A stretch of DNA of 64,000 nucleotides from Anaerocaecibacter muris (lineage in GTDB: Bacteria; Bacillota; Clostridia; Christensenellales; Pumilibacteraceae), in NCBI RefSeq assembly GCF_943192945.1, contig NZ_CALPCE010000005.1:111386-175385 (forward strand). The letters run 5' to 3'. Made by a program: the position numbers and the translations under genes. The notes beneath the pieces were generated by a model, which saw only the letters and a list, made by a program, of their open reading frames with translations, made no database searches and was not told the DNA's origin. Below are positions 7,320 through 15,175 of this stretch, piece by piece (within the stretch, counting starts at the first letter, position 1; each line of letters starts with the position of its first letter).

Positions 7320-9659
7320 ATGGCATTGACAACGCAACAGATAAACAACGTTTCGATTGATCTTACCGAGGCGGAACGCATTAGCAACAAGCTCGGGCTT
7401 AATAAAAAGCTCGTCGAGTTGTTGATGTTGCGCGGTTACACGAATTCCGATGCTATTGACGTTTTTCTTAATCCGAGCGTTGATAACTTTTATCCGCCCG
7501 AAACAATGCTCGGCATGAAAGAATGTTGCGAAAGATTGAAAAGCGCGGTACAAAACGGGGAACGAATTGTTGTTTACGGGGATTATGATGCCGACGGGAT
7601 ATGCGCGTCGTCTATTCTCGCGCTGTATTTATCCAATCAAGGCGGCGAAGTATATACGCATATTCCCGACAGACTGGGCGAGGGTTACGGTCTTAACGTT
7701 GACAGTATCGAACGCATAATCGAAAACGTCATGCCCGATTTGATACTCACTTGCGACTGCGGAATTTCCGCGGTTGAGGAAGTGGAACTCGCCAAAGAGC
7801 TGGGCGTGGATATTATAGTAACCGATCACCACGAAGTGGGCGAAGTGCGACCCGATTGCGTTATCGTCAACCCGCACCAACCCGACTGTAAATATCCGTT
7901 TAAAGATTTGTGCGGCGCGGGCGTTGCGCTTAAAATCGTGCAGGCTCTCGGCGGTATCGAAGCGGCGAGCGCGTATTACGACCTTGCGGCGATTGCTACC
8001 GTTGCGGACCTTGTGAGCCTTACGGACGAAAACCGCCTTATTGTTCAACTCGGACTTATAAGCATGCCGCAAAGCAAAAATTTCGGCATTGCATCGATTA
8101 TAGAATCGCTTAAACTTACAACCGTTACATCGTCGGACATAGCGTTCCGTATTGCGCCGCGAATTAACGCCGCGGGCAGGATGGGCAGCGCTTATCGCGC
8201 GTTCGAGCTGTTTACTTCGAGCGATCCCGAAATCGTCGGCGATAGACTTAATCAAATTATAGAAGCTAATAACGACAGGAAAACACTGTGCGACGGGCTT
8301 TATTCGGAAGCTATCGAAATCCTGCGTAAAGAGAATTTAACCGAAAACCGTGCGATTATCATTACAAGCGACAAATGGGAAAAGGGCATAACGGGTATTC
8401 TTGCGGCGCGATTGGTGGGCGATTTTAAGCGTCCCGTGTTTGTGCTTGTTAAAAACAACGACGAGTATAAAGGAACTTGCCGAAGTATCGAGGGCATAAA
8501 TATTTACGATCTGTTGAGCAAACAGTCGGATATTTTAAAAGAATTCGGCGGGCATAATCAAGCCGCGGGTTTTACTATTTTGCCGCAGTATATCGACGAA
8601 TTTAAGTCGCGCGTGCTCACTGCGCTCAAAGACGTTGACGTCGATATGTTTATTCCGCTGTTAAAATACGATATGGAATTGAGTGAAAAAGACGTAACCG
8701 CCGAATTTGCCGCTTCGCTCGATTTGTTGGAGCCGACGGGCAACAACGGCAATCCCAAACCGCTGTTTATGACTAAAACATCGTCGCTTACCGCCACGCC
8801 GTTAAAAAACAACTTTAATCACACACTGTTAAAATCAACGGGCGGCTTGCAATTTTTTGCATACAATTCATATAAACTCAATACGTTCTACAACGGCGTT
8901 TCCGATAGGGAAATGGTGTACGAATTGGCGGGCGGAGAATACTCGCCGCGACTTTATTTGCGCGGTTGCGCCGTCGAAAAATTAGCCGTAAACGATTCGT
9001 TGGCGCGCGGCGGATATTTGCGTATGCTTAATTATACTACCGCAACGCAGGCGGACTATACGACTTATAACGCGTCTGAACTCAACGGTTTGATTGACGA
9101 TAAGTTCGGAATACTAGTTATTGCGGGAAGTAAAGCCGCTTACGATATATGCGCGGAATTAAACAACGACAATATAGTATTGCACGAAATATTTACCGAA
9201 ACCACGGTAAACGTTTATACGAGATTGATGGTTGCACCCGAACTCGGCAAATCGTTTATGCTCGAAAACTATAAAAAAATAATATTTGTGGATTATCCGC
9301 CGTCCATGAACGTCATTTCGTATATCAATCGCAGGACGAGTGCGCAAGTCTATATCCCCGAAATAGATAACCGTAGCGAACTTTTTTCGTGCGTCAAAGC
9401 GGAGCGAAAAGTTTTCGGCGAGTATTTTAACGCTATCAAAGCGCATCCGCATATCAAAGCGCCCAACATATACGCTTATTTTAAAGCGTTGCACAATTCG
9501 GTTAAGACGCTCGAACTTCCGCAGTTTATTGCGTGTTTATCCGTTTTTACGCAGTTGAAGTTATTGACATTCCGCCCCGACGGAATGGTGATAAACGGCG
9601 GCAATACATCGCTTGAAAATTCCGAAATATATAAGACTATCGAGGCATGGCAAAAATGA
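7320..9659 (+). CDS. recJ: Single-stranded-DNA-specific exonuclease RecJ
   Basis: A 5'-3' exonuclease acting on single-stranded DNA in recombination and mismatch repair. DHH-family motifs are clear: DYDAD at 88-92, CDCGIS at 145-150, TDHHE at 168-172 and the downstream GCGxxxA-type motif (LCGAGVALK). The DHHA1 domain with GGHNQAAGF follows, then an OB-like domain and a C-terminal extension common in Bacillota RecJ. Length (779) is normal for the group. The stop overlaps the rel start (ATGA at 9656-9659). No strong ribosome site precedes the ATG (only AAAGAG). apt, often found between recJ and rel in Clostridia, is missing here. Confidence 0.95.
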   Translation: MALTTQQINNVSIDLTEAERISNKLGLNKKLVELLMLRGYTNSDAIDVFLNPSVDNFYPPETMLGMKECCERLKSAVQNGERIVVYGDYDADGICASSILALYLSNQGGEVYTHIPDRLGEGYGLNVDSIERIIENVMPDLILTCDCGISAVEEVELAKELGVDIIVTDHHEVGEVRPDCVIVNPHQPDCKYPFKDLCGAGVALKIVQALGGIEAASAYYDLAAIATVADLVSLTDENRLIVQLGLISMPQSKNFGIASIIESLKLTTVTSSDIAFRIAPRINAAGRMGSAYRAFELFTSSDPEIVGDRLNQIIEANNDRKTLCDGLYSEAIEILRKENLTENRAIIITSDKWEKGITGILAARLVGDFKRPVFVLVKNNDEYKGTCRSIEGINIYDLLSKQSDILKEFGGHNQAAGFTILPQYIDEFKSRVLTALKDVDVDMFIPLLKYDMELSEKDVTAEFAASLDLLEPTGNNGNPKPLFMTKTSSLTATPLKNNFNHTLLKSTGGLQFFAYNSYKLNTFYNGVSDREMVYELAGGEYSPRLYLRGCAVEKLAVNDSLARGGYLRMLNYTTATQADYTTYNASELNGLIDDKFGILVIAGSKAAYDICAELNNDNIVLHEIFTETTVNVYTRLMVAPELGKSFMLENYKKIIFVDYPPSMNVISYINRRTSAQVYIPEIDNRSELFSCVKAERKVFGEYFNAIKAHPHIKAPNIYAYFKALHNSVKTLELPQFIACLSVFTQLKLLTFRPDGMVINGGNTSLENSEIYKTIEAWQK

Positions 9660-11833
9660 GCGAGGACGCGCGTAAAATAACCGAGCGCGAGTGTGCGCAT
9701 TTACGTTCGAGATATGTGTTGATGTATAACGACAAGCAGATCGAAATGCTCGATAAGGCTGTCGATTTTGCCGTTAAAATGCACGAGAGACAATCGCGCG
9801 CGTCGGGCGAACCGTACATAACGCATCCCATTGCGGTCGCGGGGTTATTGCTGGACATAGGGCTTGACAGTCCGACAATAGCCGCGGCGTTGTTGCACGA
9901 TTGTATTGAAGATACGCCCGCGACGTCGGAAGAAATAACCGCTAAATTCGGGTCCGAAGTGTGTATGCTTGTCACGTCGGTTACAAAGCTCGAAAAAATT
10001 GTTTTCAAGTCGAAAGAGGAAGAGCAGGCGGAAAATTTCAGGCGTATGTTTTTTGCCATGGCAAAAGATATTCGTGTAATATTGATAAAGCTGGCGGACA
10101 GACTGCACAACATGCGGACGATCGATGCGTTGTCGCACGAACGCCAAGTAGCGATAGCAAAAGAAACGCTTGACATTTACGCGCCGCTTGCGTCGCGGCT
10201 CGGTTTGTCGTTTTATAAATGCGAACTCGACGATTTGTGTTTGAAAACGCTTCATCCGGAGGCTTACGACAAGTTGGTTAAAGACGTGTCGTTAAAGCGT
10301 GCGGAGCGGCAAGATTTAGTCAATCATATTTGCGAAACATTGCGAAAGACGCTTAAAGAACTTGAAATTAACGGGCAGGTCAGCGGCAGACCCAAGCATT
10401 TTTACAGTATATATAAAAAGATGGTCGGGCAAAACAAAACGTTCGATCAGATTTACGACCTAACCGCTGTGCGCGTGATAGTGGAAAGCGTGCGCGATTG
10501 TTACGAGGTGTTGGGCGTTATCCATACTATGTGGAAACCTATCCCCGGACGGTTCAAGGATTATATTGCCGTACCAAAGCCCAACAATTACCAGTCGTTG
10601 CACACTACCGTTATGACCAATTACGGCGCGCCGTTTGAAATTCAGATTCGCACTTACGAAATGCACAAGATAGCAGAGTACGGCATCGCGGCGCACTGGA
10701 AGTATAAAGAAAACCGCGTTGTAGATTCCGACCTCGACGAAAAGCTCGAGTGGTTGCGCGGCGTTATGGAAAACGAAAAAGACCAAACCGCCGATCCCGA
10801 AGAGTTTTACGAATCGTTAAAGCTCGATTTGTACAGCGGTCAGGTGTTTGTGTTTACTCCGCGCGGCGACGTTATAGCATTGCCCGAGGGTTCGACGCCC
10901 ATAGATTTTGCGTACACCGTACACTCCGAAGTCGGGAATAAATGCGTGGGCGCAAAAGTCAACAATAAAATAGTTCCGCTCGAAACCAAACTGCAAACAG
11001 GCGATTACGTGGATATTATAACTTCGCCCAACGCAAAAGGTCCGAGCCGCGATTGGTTGAGGTTTATAAAAACTTCCACCGCAAAAAGCAAAATACGCGC
11101 GTTTTTCAAGCACGCAATGAAAGAAGAAAACGTCAAGCACGGCAAAGAATTGCTGGAACGCGAGGCGAAAAACCGCGGCTACACATTAAGCGATTTAATG
11201 GTGCAACAGTGGTTGGAAGTTATAATGTTGCGGTACTCGTTTTCTTCTATTAACGACATGTATGCTTCAATCGGTTACGGCGCATACACGCCCAATCAAA
11301 TCCTGCTCAAACTGATAGATTTTTATAGGCGCGCGCACCCCGTCGAACAAGCGCCGATTGTAAGCTCTACGACATCCAACAAGCACGACGGAAAAGGCAT
11401 TGTGGTGGACGGGCATAACGATATGCTCGTGCGCATGGCAAAATGCTGTTCGCCTGTCCCCGGCGACGGCATAATAGGGTACATTTCGCGCGGGCGCGGC
11501 GTGACTATACACCGCGATAACTGTCCGAACATTAAAAACGCGGAAAGTTACAGACTTATTGAGGCGCATTGGAGCGGGAAACATTTTGCGCCGTTCTCCG
11601 CGTCGCTCACGGTCGAGTGCAAGGACACGGGCGGAGTGCTTGCGCGCATTACAAAAGTCGTATCGGATATGAAACTGTCAATAGAATCTATGTCGGCGCG
11701 TGCGCTCGATAAAGAACAGCGCGGAATTATATCGCTAAATGTACGGATAACTTCGCCCGAACAGTTGGAACTTGTAATCAACAGAATAAAATCGGTGCGC
11801 AACGTCGATAAAGTTTACCGCACAATGAATTAA
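9656..11833 (+). CDS. rel: Bifunctional (p)ppGpp synthetase/hydrolase Rel
   Basis: Makes and degrades the stringent-response alarmone. The hydrolase domain keeps its HD pair (H81-D82 in HDCIEDT) and upstream histidines. The synthetase domain keeps the RFKD...PKPNNYQSLHTTV stretch, so both activities should be present. TGS (about 385-450), a zinc-finger-like region with CCSPVPGD and a C-terminal ACT domain follow. I place the start at 9656 (ATGA overlap with recJ, GAGG 10 nt upstream); an in-frame ATG at 9647 sits too close to the same GAGG. Translation is likely coupled to recJ. Confidence 0.95.
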   Translation: MSEDARKITERECAHLRSRYVLMYNDKQIEMLDKAVDFAVKMHERQSRASGEPYITHPIAVAGLLLDIGLDSPTIAAALLHDCIEDTPATSEEITAKFGSEVCMLVTSVTKLEKIVFKSKEEEQAENFRRMFFAMAKDIRVILIKLADRLHNMRTIDALSHERQVAIAKETLDIYAPLASRLGLSFYKCELDDLCLKTLHPEAYDKLVKDVSLKRAERQDLVNHICETLRKTLKELEINGQVSGRPKHFYSIYKKMVGQNKTFDQIYDLTAVRVIVESVRDCYEVLGVIHTMWKPIPGRFKDYIAVPKPNNYQSLHTTVMTNYGAPFEIQIRTYEMHKIAEYGIAAHWKYKENRVVDSDLDEKLEWLRGVMENEKDQTADPEEFYESLKLDLYSGQVFVFTPRGDVIALPEGSTPIDFAYTVHSEVGNKCVGAKVNNKIVPLETKLQTGDYVDIITSPNAKGPSRDWLRFIKTSTAKSKIRAFFKHAMKEENVKHGKELLEREAKNRGYTLSDLMVQQWLEVIMLRYSFSSINDMYASIGYGAYTPNQILLKLIDFYRRAHPVEQAPIVSSTTSNKHDGKGIVVDGHNDMLVRMAKCCSPVPGDGIIGYISRGRGVTIHRDNCPNIKNAESYRLIEAHWSGKHFAPFSASLTVECKDTGGVLARITKVVSDMKLSIESMSARALDKEQRGIISLNVRITSPEQLELVINRIKSVRNVDKVYRTMN

Positions 11834-11840
11834 ATATACC

Positions 11841-12449
11841 ATGGAAATTTATACTCTCGTATTAAGCAGTTACGCAACAAACGTATATATTATTATTGAT
11901 AACGGCGCGGCTGTTGTCGTCGATCCTGCCGAAAACGCGCAACTGATACTTGATTTTATACAGCGTAAAAACGCAGTGCTTAAATATGTGTTATTAACTC
12001 ACGGGCATTTCGATCATATGTGCGCTGTTAGCGAATTGCAAAAAAGCGGCGCGACCGTTGTCATGTCTAAAATCGATTTCGATCTTGTTGATAACGGTGA
12101 ATTGAACGCTATGTTTTACGTTGACGTCGAGCGGTTTAACTTGGACATATCAGTTAAGCAAGACGACGTATTGGAGTTGATAGGACACACGTTTAAGGTT
12201 ATATCGACATCGGGACACACTCCCGGGAGCGTGTGTTATATCATGGACGACGATGTTATTTTTACGGGTGACACATTGTTCTATTTAAGCATAGGGCGTA
12301 CAAATTTCACTTTCGGAAATAAAACGGAACTTATTAATTCCGTTAAAAAATTATACGCTTTGCCGCACGACTATAAAATACTGTCCGGTCACGGTCAGCA
12401 AACAACGCTCGATTTCGAGCGCAAAAACAATAATTATGTTCGTGTGTGA
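11841..12449 (+). CDS. MBL-fold metallohydrolase (glyoxalase II-like)
   Basis: A 202-residue metallo-beta-lactamase-fold protein. The dizinc site is complete: THGHFDH at about residues 53-59, SGHTPGS at about 125-131, FTGDTLF near 141 and the last histidine in LSGHGQ near 183. The size and short form match the YcbL/GloB-like group that usually follows rel in Clostridia. The substrate cannot be read from sequence; hydroxyacylglutathione-type thioester hydrolysis is only a family-level guess. It starts 7 nt after rel with no clear Shine-Dalgarno and overlaps hemZ by 14 nt, so it is part of the same operon. Confidence 0.85.
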   Translation: MEIYTLVLSSYATNVYIIIDNGAAVVVDPAENAQLILDFIQRKNAVLKYVLLTHGHFDHMCAVSELQKSGATVVMSKIDFDLVDNGELNAMFYVDVERFNLDISVKQDDVLELIGHTFKVISTSGHTPGSVCYIMDDDVIFTGDTLFYLSIGRTNFTFGNKTELINSVKKLYALPHDYKILSGHGQQTTLDFERKNNNYVRV

Positions 12450-13818
12450 TATCAGTAAAAATACGGAACTGACGGACGTTGCGCGGTTGTTTTACGGCGA
12501 CGGATTTCCGGATATTAGCGTTGCCGAAAACGACGGCGTTTTTGCTGTGTGCGTAAACGGTAAAACGTATGAATTTACATATACCGATCCGTTGTTTGAT
12601 ATTATTCCTGCCGAACATAAGCTCGGCAGACTGTCAAAAATTGCGTTATATGACGCGTTGGTGCGGTATACCGATAAAAGTATGCCGTGGGGCGCATTGA
12701 CTGGCGTGCGCCCTACAAAACTGTTTTACGAGTGTCTGCGCGCAGGGCAGTCGCCTGAACAAGCGCAACAAACCATGCAAAATGCGTACAGAGTAAGCGA
12801 GTCGCGCGCAGGCATTTTGCGGGAAATAACGGAAGCGCAAAAAGGTAAAATTTATTACGCGCCCGAATATTATAACCTGTACGTGCATATTCCGTACTGC
12901 ACGACGCGTTGCACGTATTGTTCGTTCGTGTCCGCGCCTATCGGTAAAAACATCGAGCAGTCGCGCGTATACGTTAAACTTTTATGCGACGAAATTATAC
13001 GGTCTGTCGATTTTTTGTATGCGCACGGCAAAAAGATTTTGTCGGTATATATCGGCGGTGGCACGCCTACCGCGCTGGACGAAACGGCGTTAAACGAATT
13101 GCTTACGGCAATAGGTAAATTAGATTGCGAATACACTTGCGAGGCGGGGCGTCCCGATACTGTTACAGCCGAAAAAGCGGATATTATGAAAGAGCACGGC
13201 GTTACGCGAGTATGCGTCAATCCGCAAACATTAAACGATAGAACGCTCGCGGCAATAGGCAGAAGCCACAGTTCTCAACAGTTTTATACCGCTTACGATA
13301 CGATAGCGGCGCGCGGGTTCGACATAAATTGCGATTTGATAGCGGGCTTGGACGGGGAAACCGTCGAGGATTTTATAAAAAGTTTCGAGGGCGTGCGCGC
13401 ACTGTCGCCGCAGAATATAACGGTTCATTCGTTGTCCAAGAAGAACGGCAGCGCTATTCGTTACGACGATGGCGAAAACCGCCAAACGAGCGCAATGCTG
13501 GAATACGCGCTGTTTAATCGCGGGAAATGCCGTCCGTATTATCTTTACAGGCAAAAACGTCAAGCCGGAAATCTTGAAAACGTCGGGTTTTCCGTAATCG
13601 GAAAAGAGTGTGTCAATAATATAACAACAATGGAAGAAACTGTCGGAGTTATGGCTTGCGGCGCGGGCGCGATTTCCAAGATAGTCGGCGACGGAAATAT
13701 TATGCGTTTTGCTAACATGCGCGACGTTCCGCTGTACATGTCGCGTTACGAAGAAAAGATCGCCGCCAAGCTCGACTGCTTTGCGGGCATAATCAACAAA
13801 ACCGACAAGTGCGAATAA
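12436..13818 (+). CDS. hemZ: HemZ-type radical SAM protein (coproporphyrinogen dehydrogenase-like)
   Basis: A member of the HemN/HemW radical SAM group. The N-terminal region carries PWGALTGVRPTK (about 93-104), characteristic of HemZ. The 4Fe-4S CxxxCxxC is at about C155, C159 and C162 (CTTRCTYC), followed by YIGGGTPT. Oxygen-independent coproporphyrinogen oxidation is the family annotation, but no other haem gene is in the window, so the real substrate is uncertain. The start overlaps the MBL gene by 14 nt and has no visible Shine-Dalgarno, suggesting re-initiation. Its position after rel and MBL is the usual one. Confidence 0.85.
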   Translation: MFVCDISKNTELTDVARLFYGDGFPDISVAENDGVFAVCVNGKTYEFTYTDPLFDIIPAEHKLGRLSKIALYDALVRYTDKSMPWGALTGVRPTKLFYECLRAGQSPEQAQQTMQNAYRVSESRAGILREITEAQKGKIYYAPEYYNLYVHIPYCTTRCTYCSFVSAPIGKNIEQSRVYVKLLCDEIIRSVDFLYAHGKKILSVYIGGGTPTALDETALNELLTAIGKLDCEYTCEAGRPDTVTAEKADIMKEHGVTRVCVNPQTLNDRTLAAIGRSHSSQQFYTAYDTIAARGFDINCDLIAGLDGETVEDFIKSFEGVRALSPQNITVHSLSKKNGSAIRYDDGENRQTSAMLEYALFNRGKCRPYYLYRQKRQAGNLENVGFSVIGKECVNNITTMEETVGVMACGAGAISKIVGDGNIMRFANMRDVPLYMSRYEEKIAAKLDCFAGIINKTDKCE

Positions 13819-13823
13819 ATTAC

Positions 13824-13852
13824 TGTACAAATCGGTTATTTTAGTGTATAAT
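13824..13852 (+). promoter_or_regulatory. Promoter of miaB, placed for a leaderless mRNA
   Basis: TGTACA (13824-13829), a 17-nt spacer and a perfect TATAAT (13847-13852). Only CTACA separates the -10 box from the ATGATG of miaB, so transcription should start at the first or second codon. No Shine-Dalgarno is present. Confidence 0.65.
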
Positions 13853-13857
13853 CTACA

Positions 13858-15159
13858 ATGATGAACGGTAAGTATCACATACAAACATACGGCTGTCAGA
13901 TGAACGTACACGAATCGGAAAAAATTGCGGGTATTTTGCAAGCTCGCGGATTCTGTTCGTGCGACAACGTCGAGGACGCCGATATAATCGTGCTCAACAC
14001 CTGCTGCGTGCGCGAAACCGCGGAAACAAAAGTGTACGGGCATTTAGGCAGAATTAAAAGCCAAAAGAAGCGCGGCGCAATACTTATAGTCGGCGGTTGC
14101 ATGACGCAACAAGCGGGCGCGGCGGAACGGCTTGCCAAACGCTGTCCGTTTGTGGATATTATTGTCGGCACGTTCAATCAGTCGCAAATAGGCGAATACA
14201 TAGATTTATTTTTGCATACGGGTAAACGCGTCGTAGATGTTTGGGAATCGGAAAAAGACATGTCGTTAAGCGAAAACACTGCGGCGGCGCGAACTTCGGG
14301 CGTAAACGCTTGGGTAAATATTATGTACGGGTGCAATAATTTTTGCACTTACTGTATTGTTCCATACGTGCGCGGCAGAGAGCGTTGCCGACCGATTGAC
14401 GATATTTTATCTGATATAGACGCGCTTTTAAAGAGCGGCTACAAGCAGATAACGCTGTTGGGGCAAAACGTCAATTCTTATAAATACGGCGATAAAACTT
14501 TTACCGATTTACTCAAAATGGCGGAAACTGACGTTAAATATCGCTTGAAGTTTATGACCTCGCACCCCAAAGACGTATCGCCGACGCTTGCGGAACTGTT
14601 TGCCACATCGAAGGTGTTGAGCAAAAGTTTGCATTTGCCCGTTCAGGCAGGAAGCAATAGAATATTGCAAGCGATGAACAGGCATTACACTCGCGAGCAA
14701 TATTTGGATAAGATTGCGACGTTCCGCGAGTTTGTGCCCGATTTGGGATTGAGTTCGGACGTAATGGTCGGATTTCCGACGGAAACGGAAGACGACTTTT
14801 TGCAAACGCTCGATCTTGTCGAAAAAGTCGAGTACAATAATCTGTTTATGTTTATATATTCGCGGCGAAGCGGTACTCCCGCGGACAAAATGCCGCAACT
14901 CGATTACAAAACAAAGCAACAGCGTATCGACAGGCTTATAAAACGTCAGTTTGAAATTTCAAAGCGCATAGCGGGCAATGCGGTCGGCAAAACTGTGGAG
15001 ATCTTGGTGTCGGAAAAGAAAGGCGACAGATGCTTCGGCAAGGCGCAAAACGACGCCGCAGTCGCGTTCGACAGCAAGACGGCTCAAATAGGCGATTTTG
15101 TAAACGTCAAAATTACGTCGGCAAAAAACGCCAATCTTACGGGTGATATAATTATTTGA
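13858..15159 (+). CDS. miaB: tRNA-2-methylthio-N6-dimethylallyladenosine synthase MiaB
   Basis: A radical SAM methylthiotransferase acting on i6A37 of tRNAs, downstream of MiaA in the same modification. The N-terminal UPF0004 domain has TYGCQMNVHESE plus cysteines in NTCCVRE and GGCM. The radical SAM triad is at about C158, C162 and C165 (GCNNFCTYCIVPYVRGRE). A C-terminal TRAM domain ends the protein. Length (433) is usual. Two adjacent ATGs (13858, 13861) are possible starts; neither has a ribosome site and both fall at the predicted transcription start. It leads miaB-mutS-mutL-miaA-ynbB. Confidence 0.95.
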   Translation: MMNGKYHIQTYGCQMNVHESEKIAGILQARGFCSCDNVEDADIIVLNTCCVRETAETKVYGHLGRIKSQKKRGAILIVGGCMTQQAGAAERLAKRCPFVDIIVGTFNQSQIGEYIDLFLHTGKRVVDVWESEKDMSLSENTAAARTSGVNAWVNIMYGCNNFCTYCIVPYVRGRERCRPIDDILSDIDALLKSGYKQITLLGQNVNSYKYGDKTFTDLLKMAETDVKYRLKFMTSHPKDVSPTLAELFATSKVLSKSLHLPVQAGSNRILQAMNRHYTREQYLDKIATFREFVPDLGLSSDVMVGFPTETEDDFLQTLDLVEKVEYNNLFMFIYSRRSGTPADKMPQLDYKTKQQRIDRLIKRQFEISKRIAGNAVGKTVEILVSEKKGDRCFGKAQNDAAVAFDSKTAQIGDFVNVKITSAKNANLTGDIII

Positions 15160-15175
15160 GGTAGGTGAAATATCA

